DNA of 64,000 nt from Devosia beringensis (GTDB lineage: Bacteria > Pseudomonadota > Alphaproteobacteria > Rhizobiales > Devosiaceae). The notes under the pieces were generated by a model. That model saw nothing but the letters and a program-made list of their open reading frames with translations. It had not been told where the DNA came from and ran no database searches. Positions within the stretch are counted from its first letter, which is position 1. Each line of letters begins with the position of its first letter. Position numbers and translations under genes: made by a program. The DNA lies in contig NZ_CP045422.1 in assembly GCF_014926585.1 (NCBI RefSeq), forward strand, positions 2,944,001-3,008,000, in the 5' to 3' direction. Positions 9,140 through 17,001 of this stretch are shown here, piece after piece.

Positions 9140-9503
9140 CCCGGCATGATCCAATATCGGCCCAGACTGCGATGCCACCGTCGCGGCCTGCTGGAGATCT
9201 TGCCCCGCTCAATGGCCGGGCCATCATGGCACCCGCTATGGACCACATCTGCCGCCGCAAGCGCCCCTGCATCAGCCTCTTCATCGACCCGTTCGCCCCG
9301 GCCGTATCGCCTCCCGCACGCGCTCAGGGCCGTTCCCAAGCCGGCCAAATCCAGAATTACCCATAGCGCTGAGCCTGCGGATCGCGGGTTCGGTCATCCC
9401 AGACTTTCGGGCGCCTATCGGCAGCCGAAACTCTTCAGGGATGCAGACTGTCTGCTTTTCAGCATCAAACCCAGCAAGCAGACCCGCCAACAGGGCTTGC
9501 TTA
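9140..9503 (+). other. Non-coding tail of the IS91-like element
   Basis: No credible gene is visible in these 364 bases. It probably contains the origin-type end of the element. GCAGAC-T-GTCTGC followed by TTTT (9443-9459) could stop plus-strand transcription, and AGCAAGC/GCTTGCT arms (9473-9479, 9495-9501) could serve either as the IS end hairpin or as the 3' hairpin of the adjacent minus-strand DUF1349 gene. Confidence 0.45.
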
Positions 9504-10079
9504 TCAGGTTAGATCATGAAGCGCTTTACCATTGGGCGGGCCGATCTCGAAATTCGAGAACGTTACATTCAGTCCACTCCGCTCCGGCGTGCAGAGCATG
9601 GGGCCTACAAAGTAGGTGGGCGCGATTGGAAATGGACACAGCCGTAACAATGGCCAGCGGAAACCGTCTGTCGACGATTGCAGACGCAGTATTCCCGCTT
9701 GCACCGTGACGCGCAAATAGAAATCTGAAGGGTCGGACGCATAGACCGACGTGGACCAGTCCGACTGATCAACAGTCAGGACACTCCCCACGCACGCGGC
9801 GCCATCTGAAAGCTCGATCCCTGCTTTGATCCAATTATTTTCGTCGATACGGACCATGATGCCGGCTTGGTCGTAAAGCTCCTCATAGCGCCCCTGAACG
9901 CGCAAGGACGCCGTGAAGTCTCCCTCCCATGCCCGGCCAAAGAAGTGTCCGCTATCGCGGGTAAACCCGTAGTAGGTGTCCCGCCAAAAGTCCGTCTTCT
10001 CGTCAGAGCGCACTGTCAACGCCCCTCCGTTGACAGACCACTCGCTGGGCTCGTTGTGCCAAATGCATGAACCGAACAT
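9504..10079 (-). CDS. DUF1349 family (concanavalin-like) protein
   Basis: This 191-residue soluble protein has the DUF1349 pattern: W-N-E-P near the start, DFWRDTYYGFTRDSGHFFG, YDQAGIMVRIDENNWIKAGIE and SNFEIG near the end. It is a predicted jelly-roll fold often loosely annotated as a regulator of enolase or a sugar-binding protein; real function is unknown. No signal peptide is visible. Its base composition is visibly less GC-rich than its neighbours outside 6.9-11.4 kb, in keeping with acquired DNA next to the IS element. It is transcribed alone, towards the IS. Confidence 0.75.
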   Translation of the reverse strand: MFGSCIWHNEPSEWSVNGGALTVRSDEKTDFWRDTYYGFTRDSGHFFGRAWEGDFTASLRVQGRYEELYDQAGIMVRIDENNWIKAGIELSDGAACVGSVLTVDQSDWSTSVYASDPSDFYLRVTVQAGILRLQSSTDGFRWPLLRLCPFPIAPTYFVGPMLCTPERSGLNVTFSNFEIGPPNGKALHDLT

Positions 10080-10130
10080 GACAGCTCCTTTTCTCCAGTG
10101 TGCCTACACTCAGCTCATGAAGGGCTTAAG

Positions 10131-10168
10131 TTCAGCCGTTCTTAACGCAATATCGTTGAACGGCTGAA
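10131..10168. terminator. Perfect 11-bp inverted repeat between DUF1349 and SDR genes
   Basis: TTCAGCCGTTC at 10131-10141 is repeated inverted at 10158-10168, with inner AACG/CGTT pairing possible. It lies 31 bases past the SDR stop at 10199 and is most simply the SDR transcript terminator, though it has no strong T tract. Confidence 0.6.
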
Positions 10169-10198
10169 TTTATGTGCGGCTGTCCGTTTAGGACCAGC

Positions 10199-10918
10199 TC
10201 ACTGATGCAGCGGCGGGAGTATAGACTCGGTACGATTGCGCGCGCTCGCCATGTCCCACACCTCGTCAGCAAGCATGTCAGGATCGATGACGGGGAAAGA
10301 ATCCAGGACCATTCCAGCCGCCAAGGCCGCCGCCATTCCTGCCGAATTGTTGATCATTGCACCCACATGGAGCATCCCCGCAAAAACACCGTCGGCCCGA
10401 ACTTCTTCATGCAGCGTCATGATGTAGTTGCGGGTAGCCGCCATGGCGGGGCCGGGACCGCTCATTCCTGCCACCGGCAAGACGGCGGACAGCCCATCCG
10501 CCACAATGAAGGCTCCATCGCCGCGTGATCGCATACCGGGCATCAATGCACGAGCCAATTCGATTGGCGCCCATGTCAGCACGGGCGAGATCGACTGCAG
10601 ATAGCTCGCCTCCAGATCAACGGCCGGAACGAAATAGGCGGTGCTTGAAATGGGGGAGAAAAGAGCAGCATCAATCGAGCCGAGCTGCGCTTCGATTGCC
10701 TGCACGAGAGACGGGATGGCGGCAAGGTCTGTCAGATCGGCGGGGAAGGTGTAGGCTTCAATCCCCTGCTCCGCCAGTCTTCCCTTGAGCAGATCGAGGC
10801 CGGTCGGACCGCGGGCGATCAGGGCGACCTTGTAGCCTTCCCGACCAAATCGGACTGCGACGGATGCACCCAATCCCGTGCCAGCTCCGAATATTGCGAT
10901 AGTCTTTTGATCAGTCAT
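10199..10918 (-). CDS. SDR-family Rossmann protein lacking the catalytic Tyr-x-x-x-Lys
   Basis: This 239-residue protein has the short-chain dehydrogenase cofactor motif GAGTGLGASVA, a LIARG strand-2 end and a D-L pair (PADLTDL). The usual Y-x-x-x-K catalytic signature is replaced by AMAATRNYI, so the normal proton-relay residues are missing. It is therefore either a non-catalytic NAD(P)-binding protein or an unusual reductase. It diverges from the HxlR regulator gene at 11011, a common arrangement in which the regulator controls the SDR. Start ATG 10918 follows a GGAG-type site; the upstream in-frame ATG at 10954 has none. Confidence 0.75.
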   Translation of the reverse strand: MTDQKTIAIFGAGTGLGASVAVRFGREGYKVALIARGPTGLDLLKGRLAEQGIEAYTFPADLTDLAAIPSLVQAIEAQLGSIDAALFSPISSTAYFVPAVDLEASYLQSISPVLTWAPIELARALMPGMRSRGDGAFIVADGLSAVLPVAGMSGPGPAMAATRNYIMTLHEEVRADGVFAGMLHVGAMINNSAGMAAALAAGMVLDSFPVIDPDMLADEVWDMASARNRTESILPPLHQ

Positions 10919-10932
10919 CAGGACGCTCCAGG

Positions 10933-10955
10933 GGTGGTATGTTTTCCTGACCACC
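10933..10955. promoter_or_regulatory. Candidate HxlR operator between divergent genes
   Basis: GGTGG at 10933-10937 and CCACC at 10951-10955 form an inverted repeat with a 13-base AT-rich centre, just upstream of the SDR start in the SDR-hxlR divergent region. Its position would let the HxlR protein repress the SDR promoter. Assignment is by position and symmetry only. Confidence 0.4.
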
Positions 10956-11010
10956 TATGTGTGCTATCGCGGTTGGAGCACAAGAACGCAGAAATTTATG
11001 GCCTAGTCAG

Positions 11011-11400
11011 ATGATTGTACCTACCCCTCCAGATCAGCCCGGCACCTTCCCAGCATGCCAGCAGGTGAACCAGATGCTCGGGCGTATGGGTGACAAGTGG
11101 ACGATCATGACCATTACGATGCTGGTTCAGCAGCCCAGACGTTTCAACGAACTCAAACGCATGATCGGCGGTATTTCCCAGCAGATGCTGACTCGGACAC
11201 TGAGATCACTGGAGGGCGATGGACTGGTCTCGCGAAAAGTCCATCCGAGTGTCCCACCTCAGGTTGAATATAGCCTGATCCCGCTGGGCCAGTCGCTGGC
11301 GCAGCCGCTGATTGCACTATCGACGTGGGTTCTGGAGAATATGGGAGCGATTCAAAGCCATCGCGAGCTGATCGGTACGACGCCTGTAAACGGCCTTTAG
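11011..11400 (+). CDS. HxlR-family winged-helix transcriptional regulator
   Basis: This 129-residue regulator has the HxlR layout: CQQVNQMLGRMGDKWTIMTI, then PRRFNELKRMIGGISQQMLTRTLRSLEGDGLVSR (recognition helix and turn) and the wing PSVPPQVEYSLIPLGQSL. The conserved N-terminal cysteine that senses reactive electrophiles in some members is at the start of that block. The ATG at 11011 matches the usual family N-terminus better than 10957. It is divergent from the SDR gene and probably controls it. HxlR proteins often respond to aldehydes, quinones or redox stress; the ligand here is unknown. Confidence 0.88.
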   Translation: MIVPTPPDQPGTFPACQQVNQMLGRMGDKWTIMTITMLVQQPRRFNELKRMIGGISQQMLTRTLRSLEGDGLVSRKVHPSVPPQVEYSLIPLGQSLAQPLIALSTWVLENMGAIQSHRELIGTTPVNGL

Positions 11401-11657
11401 CGGCAAGATTTGAATGCTCTCCAAACCGCACGAACGACGGTCTCATCTGAGCAGCACCGAGGGTCAGTCGAGCCAATCGTCCGATCCTCAGGCTGGGCCA
11501 CCCACATAGCAATGGCAGCTTTCAAGCATCATCAAAGTCGGCTCGAACGGCAGGGTTGGGGTCGTTTGCGGTCGCTAGCGCGGGCCGCATTGCAGGCACG
11601 CGCAGCGGCAGAATAGGCCGGTGCGGCACAGGCATCGCGCGTGTGGCTCCCCCCTCC

Positions 11658-11684
11658 ACCGTCCCGGATCAAGTCCGGGACGGT
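11658..11684. repeat. REP-like palindrome
   Basis: ACCGTCCCGGA and its exact complement flank TCAAG, giving an 11-bp perfect stem. The pattern (CCCGGA-TCAAG-TCCGGG) is of the kind dispersed between genes in many alphaproteobacterial genomes. Confidence 0.7.
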
Positions 11685-11703
11685 CCCGCCATTCGACCAT
11701 CGG

Positions 11704-11750
11704 TCTCATGGCATTCTCCCCTCCAATCGCTCCACCTGAGCGAAATGGCC
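11704..11750 (+). repeat. Dispersed 47-base repeat, copy A
   Basis: It matches 47406-47452 at 38 of 47 positions, including an identical AATCGCTCCACC core, and contains an imperfect ATCGCTC/GAGCGA palindrome. Both copies lie roughly 75-115 bp upstream of a plus-strand gene. Confidence 0.6.
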
Positions 11751-11779
11751 TGCGGCTGGCCCGAGAGACCGCTGAACAT

Positions 11780-11798
11780 CCGGTTCATGTCCGGTTCA
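11780..11798 (+). promoter_or_regulatory. 11-bp-phased CCGGTTCA direct repeats (candidate response-regulator site)
   Basis: CCGGTTCA at 11780-11787 repeats at 11791-11798, exactly 11 bases apart, 66 bp before the SH3b gene. Similar 11-bp repeats occur before two other envelope genes (22750-22767, 24016-24031). An 11-bp direct-repeat spacing is typical of OmpR/PhoB-family binding. Confidence 0.45.
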
Positions 11799-11863
11799 GG
11801 GCGGGGGGCGCTATCTGGGGGCAACGGGGTCAGATGACCTGCAAAGCCTTCAGGAGACCAGTG

Positions 11864-12331
11864 ATGAACCTACAGAAGAAAATGATCTCGATCGCCTTGG
11901 CCGGCACCGTGCTGCTCGGCATGGCCGGTGCCGCCATGGCGGCGCAGGCGGTGGCGACGGGCAATGTCAATGTGCGCTCGGGTCCGGGCACCGGCTATGG
12001 CGCCATCGATGTGCTGGCGCGCGGCCAGGTGGTCGATGTGACGAGCTGCCGCGGCAGCTGGTGCTTTGTGGAAAAGCCCGGCCCCGACGGCTGGGTGTCG
12101 TCGAGCTATCTGGGCGGCGTGAGCTCGAGCCCGTCCTATTCGAGCAAGCCTTCGGTCGGTTTCTCGTTCAGCTTCGGCAATGTGCCCGCGCCATCGCGCC
12201 CGGCGCCGCGCCCCAGCTATGGCTGGGACCATCATGACGGCCGTGGCGGCTGGGATCGCTATGACGACCGCGGCGGTCGCGGCGACTGGGACCGCTACGA
12301 TCGGGACGATCGCGACGGCTGGTACCGTTAG
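11864..12331 (+). CDS. Exported SH3b-domain protein with Asp/Arg/Gly-rich tail
   Basis: This 155-residue protein has a signal peptide (LAGTVLLGMAGAAMA-AQA, cleavage near residue 25) and a single bacterial SH3 domain (about residues 26-85) with the usual NVNVRSGPGTGYG, VDVTSCRGSWCFVE and GWVSSSYL blocks. A Ser/Pro linker follows, then a tail of repeated WDRYD/DRGG units. SH3b domains commonly bind peptidoglycan or envelope partners. The charged repetitive tail is predicted disordered. CAGGAG precedes the ATG at 11864. A strong intrinsic terminator follows. A related SH3b protein with a crystallin domain is at 21904-22557, and both genes have 11-bp GTTCA repeats upstream. Confidence 0.85.
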   Translation: MNLQKKMISIALAGTVLLGMAGAAMAAQAVATGNVNVRSGPGTGYGAIDVLARGQVVDVTSCRGSWCFVEKPGPDGWVSSSYLGGVSSSPSYSSKPSVGFSFSFGNVPAPSRPAPRPSYGWDHHDGRGGWDRYDDRGGRGDWDRYDRDDRDGWYR

Positions 12332-12351
12332 GCTCCAGCACGACAAAGAGG

Positions 12352-12379
12352 CGCCGCCCGGGAAACCGGGCGGCGTTTT
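12352..12379 (+). terminator. Strong intrinsic terminator after the SH3b gene
   Basis: Ten-base-pair stem CGCCGCCCGG/CCGGGCGGCG with a GAAA tetraloop, followed by TTTT, 20 bases after the stop. The end is 7 bases from the convergent ATPase stop. Confidence 0.9.
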
Positions 12380-12385
12380 GCTGCT

Positions 12386-14227
12386 CTAGCGCAGCGCCCG
12401 GAGCGCATTGAGGATGACGGCGACGTCGATGGCTTCCTGCAGCAGGGCGCCCTGGACGGGCGGCAGGTAGCCCAAGGCGGCGGCGAGCATGGCGGCCAGT
12501 GACAGGCCGAGGCCGACAAAGACGCTTTGCAGGGCAATGGTGCGGGTGCGCTTGGCGATGACGATGGCCTTGGCCAGCGGCGCCAGGGCATCGACGAGCA
12601 GCACGACGCCGGCGGCCTCCGAGGAGGCGGCGGCGCCGCGAGCGCCCATGGCGACGCCGATATCGGCGGCGGCCAGAGCGGGGGCGTCGTTGACGCCATC
12701 GCCGACCATCATGACGAGGCCAGTGGCGGATTTTTCGAGGGTCAGCAGAGCCAGCTTGTCGGCGGGCTTGAGATCGCCCAGTGAAGTATCGACACCCAGC
12801 TCGGTGCCAATGGCCTGGGCGATGTCGGCGCGGTCGCCCGAAGCCAGCACGATGCGGCGTATGCCGGCGGCGCGGAGGGCGGCCAGCGAGGCCACGGCAT
12901 CGGGGCGGATGGCATCCTGCAGCAGGATCAGGCCCCAGGGGCGGCCCTCGATGGCCACGGCAACGGTCATGGCGGCGATGGGCAGGCCTTCGGCCAGGGT
13001 GGCAAAGCTGCCCGCGGTGAGCTGGGTGGTGACATAATCGAGGCCGCCGACGGCCGTGAGCCGGCCATCGACCTGACCATGGAGGCCCTCGCCGGCCTGT
13101 TCGACGGTGGCGCTGGGCGTGGAGAGGATCACCGCGCGGGCACTGGCGGCCTGGATCAGCGCGGCGGCGACGCTGTGGCCACTGGCCTGATCGAGGCTGG
13201 CGGCGCGATAGAGCACGTCATCTTCGGTCACGCCGGGGACGGCGCGGATGGCGGTGACGGCGGGCAGGCCGGCGGTGAGCGTGCCGGTCTTGTCGAGAAT
13301 GGCGGTATCGACGCGGGCGAGGGCCTCGAGCATGCCGCCATGCTTGACCAGCACGCCCATGCGGGCGGTGCGCGAGAGGCCGGAAATGATGGCGACGGGC
13401 ACGGCCAGGATCAGTGGGCAGGGGGTGGCGACAACCAGCACGGCCAGAGCGCGCAGCGGGTCCTGGCTGAGGATCCAGGCGGCGCCGGCCAGCAGCACGG
13501 TGAGGACCAGGAAGCCCATGGCATAGCGATCGGCCAGCCGGGCCATGGGCGCCTTGCTCGATTGAGCCGCCTCGACGAGGCGAACAATGCCGGCATAGGT
13601 GCTCTCGGCAGCGGGGCGGGTGACGAGCAGATCGACGGGGTCGCCGGTCAGGGTGGCGCCGCTCAGCGCCTCGGCGCCGGGCAGCAGGTGGACGGGGATG
13701 GATTCCCCGGTCAGGGCCGACATGTCGAGCTCGGCGCGGCTGCCGGCAATGGTGCCATCGACGGGCAGGACTTCGCCATGGCGGATGAGCAGGCGATCGC
13801 CGGGCAGGATGGAATCGATGGGGACTTCCTCAAGGCTGCTGCCGGCATAGCGCATGGCGGTATGGGCGACGCGGCCGAGCAGGGCGGTCATTTCCTGGCG
13901 GGCACGGCCGGCAGCGAAGGTTTCGAGCAATTGCCCGCCGGCATACATCAGGGCCACGACATTGCCGGCCAGCGGCTCGCCAAAGCCAAGCGCCGCTGAC
14001 ATCGAGAGCGCGGCGACGATATCGAGGCCGACATCGCCGCGGCGCAAGGCCGTGACGATCTGGAGCAGCAGGCCGGCCAGCACCGGGGCGGTGCCCAGGG
14101 TCCAGGCAGAGCCGGCGCCGGACAGACCGGCAAAATGCAGCCCGGTGCCGGCAGCCAGGCCGAACAGAGCGATGGCAAAGAGGATGGCGTCATGGTGACG
14201 CTGCAGCAGGGTGGTCAGGGCAGAAAT
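12386..14227 (-). CDS. Heavy-metal P1B-type ATPase without an N-terminal metal-binding domain
   Basis: This membrane metal efflux ATPase has the actuator motif LTGESIP, membrane motif ATPCPLI, phosphorylation site DKTGTLT, and hinge MVGDGVNDAPALA. The canonical SEHPL-like motif is SGHSVA. No HMA or His-rich domain precedes the first helices, so it is a short-form pump (about 613 residues). Substrate is uncertain: the TPC motif differs from the CPC of copper or Zn/Cd pumps. The N-terminus is odd. The conserved frame continues about 48 codons upstream of the first GTG (14083) with membrane-helix sequence but no ATG, GTG or TTG. An ATT at 14227 follows GGAG at 7 bases and is given here as a tentative start; CTG at 14233 is the alternative. 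Confidence 0.82.
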   Translation of the reverse strand: MSALTTLLQRHHDAILFAIALFGLAAGTGLHFAGLSGAGSAWTLGTAPVLAGLLLQIVTALRRGDVGLDIVAALSMSAALGFGEPLAGNVVALMYAGGQLLETFAAGRARQEMTALLGRVAHTAMRYAGSSLEEVPIDSILPGDRLLIRHGEVLPVDGTIAGSRAELDMSALTGESIPVHLLPGAEALSGATLTGDPVDLLVTRPAAESTYAGIVRLVEAAQSSKAPMARLADRYAMGFLVLTVLLAGAAWILSQDPLRALAVLVVATPCPLILAVPVAIISGLSRTARMGVLVKHGGMLEALARVDTAILDKTGTLTAGLPAVTAIRAVPGVTEDDVLYRAASLDQASGHSVAAALIQAASARAVILSTPSATVEQAGEGLHGQVDGRLTAVGGLDYVTTQLTAGSFATLAEGLPIAAMTVAVAIEGRPWGLILLQDAIRPDAVASLAALRAAGIRRIVLASGDRADIAQAIGTELGVDTSLGDLKPADKLALLTLEKSATGLVMMVGDGVNDAPALAAADIGVAMGARGAAASSEAAGVVLLVDALAPLAKAIVIAKRTRTIALQSVFVGLGLSLAAMLAAALGYLPPVQGALLQEAIDVAVILNALRALR

Positions 14228-14322
14228 GGCCAGTCTCCGGTAGCGTGTCGAGACACGGGCACGAAGTCTAGCACAGCTTGGTCCGACACCATGTGACGTA
14301 GATCAACTGGCGGGCCGGCGGG

Positions 14323-14670
14323 CTAGAAGGTCATGACCGGGCGCACCTCGACGGCGCCGAGCGTGGCCATGGGAATGTTGCGGGCAATCTCCATGGCAGC
14401 ATCGGCATCGGCGACATCGACGAGGATGAAGCCGGCCAGCACTTCCTTGGATTCGGCATAGGGGCCGTCGGTGATGATGGGCTGGCCCTTGCGGACCCGC
14501 ACCGTGCGCGCGGCGTGGCGGCCCACCAGGGCTTCGGCGGCAACGAATACGCCACGCTCCATCAGCGACTGATCATAGGCCCAGGACAGTTTGCCGAGGG
14601 CGGCCCAATCGGCCTCGGTTTGGCTGGCGGCGAGGTCGTCGTCGACGATGACGGTACAGAGAAATTTCAT
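14323..14670 (-). CDS. YciI-family protein
   Basis: This 115-residue cytoplasmic protein has the YCII/dimeric alpha-beta barrel pattern: MKFLCTVIVDD, a central helix with LMERGVFVAAEAL, ITDGPYAESKEVLAGFILVDVADADAA and a closing VEVRPV strand. YciI relatives often accompany ECF sigma factors or act as small dehalogenase-like enzymes, but no such partner is here. AAGGAT lies before the ATG. Its product is on the same strand as the ATPase and separated from it by about 95 bases. Confidence 0.82.
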   Translation of the reverse strand: MKFLCTVIVDDDLAASQTEADWAALGKLSWAYDQSLMERGVFVAAEALVGRHAARTVRVRKGQPIITDGPYAESKEVLAGFILVDVADADAAMEIARNIPMATLGAVEVRPVMTF

Positions 14671-14972
14671 GGCTCTATCCTTGCGAAAAGGTCAATGCGG
14701 CGATGCTGCCGGGATCTGCGCCGTGCAGCTCCACTGGCGCGACGCGGGAGCGGCGGGGGTTTCGACAAACCGGCAGACTAATTGTGATGGCGGCAGGCAG
14801 GAAGGCGAGACGCCCGGCAAAAGGGGGGGGTCCGGGGGATGTTTCGCGCCTCGCGGTGAAATAATTTGAGAAACCGCAGCTATTTCGCGAAAGTGACGGA
14901 TCAATATCCCGTCCCAGCTGTTTCTGTGCCACGGGTCAGCCGGATATCAACGAACAGGGAAGTGGCATCGTC
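14671..14972 (+). other. Divergent promoter region between yciI-like and receiver genes
   Basis: No gene is visible. The segment includes a G-run (GGGGGGG near 14824) and an AT-richer part (14860-14910) that probably holds the promoters for the divergent genes. I see no clear inverted repeat. Confidence 0.5.
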
Positions 14973-15341
14973 ATGAAGCACAAGACAGTCGTTCTCGTGG
15001 TCGAAGACGAAGCGTTGGTGCGCATGGATGTCGTCAGCCAGCTGGAGGACGAGGGTTTCGTCGTGCTGGAGGCCGAAAATGCCGATATGGCCATCCCGAT
15101 CCTCGAAGCCAATCGGAATATATCGATCCTGTTCACCGATATCGACATGCCCGGCTCGATGGATGGCCTCAAGCTCTGCGCCGCTGTGCGCGATCGCTGG
15201 CCACCGGTCAAGATCGTGGTGACGTCGGGCCATCGCGTGGTGGAAATCACCGACATGCCCGATGGCAGCGTATTCCACGCCAAGCCCTATCGCCATCGCG
15301 ATGTCATCGCCTCCTTCCGCGAGCTGACTGCCCTCAGCTGA
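14973..15341 (+). CDS. Single-domain response regulator
   Basis: This 122-residue receiver domain has no output domain. Acidic pocket residues E11 and D12, phospho-acceptor D56 in LFTDIDMPG, Thr/Ser in VVTSGH and Lys in HAKPY are all present. It stands 49 bases upstream of a CHASE3 histidine kinase gene and belongs to a four-gene signalling cluster on the same strand. Such CheY-like or FixJ-receiver proteins act by protein contact, often as phosphate sinks or intermediates in HWE/HisKA_2 networks of alphaproteobacteria. Confidence 0.9.
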   Translation: MKHKTVVLVVEDEALVRMDVVSQLEDEGFVVLEAENADMAIPILEANRNISILFTDIDMPGSMDGLKLCAAVRDRWPPVKIVVTSGHRVVEITDMPDGSVFHAKPYRHRDVIASFRELTALS

Positions 15342-15390
15342 GGCGGCTGCGCGGCCCGGCGCCGTGCTGACCTAGGTGCGATAAAGCACC

Positions 15391-17001
15391 ATGATCACTT
15401 ATCTATCGTGGCGACATCGGATCGATGTTGATCCGGTCCCGGGTTTGCGGCATGAACTTCGTTCAAGCCGGAGTCTGTCCTTGCCCATTTCATCGTCTGC
15501 CTTCGTCCGCGCCACCACGCTGCTGCTGCTCGTCGGCTTTCTGGCGCTTGCCGGCATTCTGGGCACGACGATCTGGCTGGTCGAACGCAGCCAGGTCTAT
15601 TTCAACGAAGTGGTCGAGGCTCGCGATGCCCGCACCACCACGGTTGACCTGCGCACGGCGCTGCAGGACGCCGAAACCGGGCAGCGCGGCTTCATCATTA
15701 CCGGGGAGGAGAGCTATCTCGAGCCCTATCAGGCCGCCTCAGACACCATCGAGGCGCGGCTCGCCGATCTGGAGCGGGTGCTGCTGCCCTATCCGCAGGC
15801 GGCCGAGCCGATGGCCAAGCTGCGCGAGGATATCGCGCTCAAGCTCGCCGAAATGGCCCAGACCATCGACCTGATGCGGGCGGGCCAGCGCGAGGCGGCG
15901 ACCGACGTGGTGCAGACCGATGCGGGCAAGGCGGCAATGGACCGCTCACGCGTCTTCTTCGATGCGCTGATCCGCGCAGCGGACGAGCGCCTGACCACGG
16001 GCGTGGCCGACCAGCGCGCCGCGACGACGGCGCTGCGCTGGGTGACGGTGATCGGCGCCTTCGTGATTTTCGTCGTGGTGGGCGGGGCCGCCTGGACGGT
16101 GGTAACCTATACGCGCGAAATCGCGGCGGCGCGGCGCGAGATCGAGGCGGCCAAGGAGACCCTTGAGGAGCGGGTGATAGAGCGCACCTCGGACCTGGGG
16201 CGGGCGAACGAGGAAATTCAGCGCTTTGCCTATATCGTCACGCATGACCTGCGGGCGCCGCTGGTCAATATCATGGGCTTTACCAGCGAGCTGGAAACCA
16301 ATGTGGCGCTGCTGTCGGCCTATATGAGCAGCGCCGGTGACGGCACGCCTGACAGCGGCAGCAAGAGCAGCACGGCCCCTAGCTTTGACGAGGCGCGGAT
16401 AGCGGCCACCGAAGACCTGCCCGAAGCCATCGGTTTCATCCGCGCGGCGACGCGCAAGATGGACGGGCTGATCAATGCCATTCTCAAGATTTCCCGCGAG
16501 GGCAGGCGGCAGCTCAAGCCCGAGAGCCTGGACCTGCCCGAACTGATCGGCGCCAGTGCCGATGCCATCCACCACCAGGTGGCCGACAATGGCGGACTGA
16601 TCAGTGCCGACATCGGCGTGCCGCATATCGTGTCGGACAAGCTGTCGCTGGAGCAGGTGCTGGGCAATCTGCTCGACAATGCCGTCAAGTACCGCCATGC
16701 CGAACGGCCGCTCGAGGTCTCGATCACTGCCAGCCACGTGCCGGGCAACCGGGTCAAGATCGCGGTCAAGGATAATGGCCGCGGCATTGCCAATACCGAC
16801 CATGAGCGGGTGTTCGAGCTGTTCCGGCGCTCGGGCGTGCAGAGCCAGCCGGGCGAGGGCATCGGGCTGGCGCATGTGCGCACCATGGTGCGCAGCCTGG
16901 GCGGTGATATTACACTGGCGTCCGAACTGGGCACCGGCACGACATTTTTCATCGATCTGCCGCGCGATTTGCGCAGCCATCTTGGGAGCCAAGGCAAATG
17001 A
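15391..17001 (+). CDS. CHASE3-domain sensor histidine kinase
   Basis: This 536-residue membrane kinase has TM1 near residues 41-63, a periplasmic CHASE3 domain (about 70-205, with AETGQRGFIITGEESYLEPY), TM2 near 217-239, a coiled signalling helix, a HisKA domain with phospho-acceptor H285 in THDLRAPL, and a C-terminal HATPase with NLLDNAVKY, DNGRGI and GEGIGLAHV. A Ser/Gly/Thr-rich insert lies in the second dimerisation helix. The stop overlaps the next receiver gene (ATGA), showing a kinase-regulator pair. The layout resembles cyanobacterial-type phytochrome kinase/Rcp1 pairs, but the sensor here is CHASE3. Start choice is uncertain because no strong ribosome site precedes the ATG. Confidence 0.88.
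   Translation: MITYLSWRHRIDVDPVPGLRHELRSSRSLSLPISSSAFVRATTLLLLVGFLALAGILGTTIWLVERSQVYFNEVVEARDARTTTVDLRTALQDAETGQRGFIITGEESYLEPYQAASDTIEARLADLERVLLPYPQAAEPMAKLREDIALKLAEMAQTIDLMRAGQREAATDVVQTDAGKAAMDRSRVFFDALIRAADERLTTGVADQRAATTALRWVTVIGAFVIFVVVGGAAWTVVTYTREIAAARREIEAAKETLEERVIERTSDLGRANEEIQRFAYIVTHDLRAPLVNIMGFTSELETNVALLSAYMSSAGDGTPDSGSKSSTAPSFDEARIAATEDLPEAIGFIRAATRKMDGLINAILKISREGRRQLKPESLDLPELIGASADAIHHQVADNGGLISADIGVPHIVSDKLSLEQVLGNLLDNAVKYRHAERPLEVSITASHVPGNRVKIAVKDNGRGIANTDHERVFELFRRSGVQSQPGEGIGLAHVRTMVRSLGGDITLASELGTGTTFFIDLPRDLRSHLGSQGK

Larger units (their letters stand above)
6960..9501 (+). mobile_element. IS91-like element with tyrosine recombinase and HUH transposase
   Basis: Two tightly coupled genes (7037-7945 and 7949-9139) with about 75 bases before and 360 after them form a unit between unrelated genes. 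Pairing a tyrosine recombinase with an IS91-type Y2 transposase is a known arrangement in one IS91 subgroup. Exact ends are uncertain. CCCTGAAG at 6960-6967 recurs inverted at 9433-9440, and hairpins lie at 9443-9455 and 9473-9501, but IS91 elements need no long inverted ends. Limits given are estimates. Confidence 0.65.
11401..11863 (+). other. Intergenic stretch with dispersed palindromes and the SH3b gene promoter region
   Basis: No gene is supported in these 463 bases. It contains a 27-base palindrome at 11658-11684, a copy of a dispersed 47-base repeat at 11704-11750, and 11-bp-phased CCGGTTCA repeats at 11780-11798 upstream of the SH3b gene. The first 200 bases show nothing I can name. 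Confidence 0.6.

Noticed and set aside
6960..9440. 8-base terminal inverted repeats (CCCTGAAG) for the IS element
   Set aside because: IS91-type elements do not need such repeats, and 8 bases in 2.5 kb can occur by chance; used only as a rough boundary.
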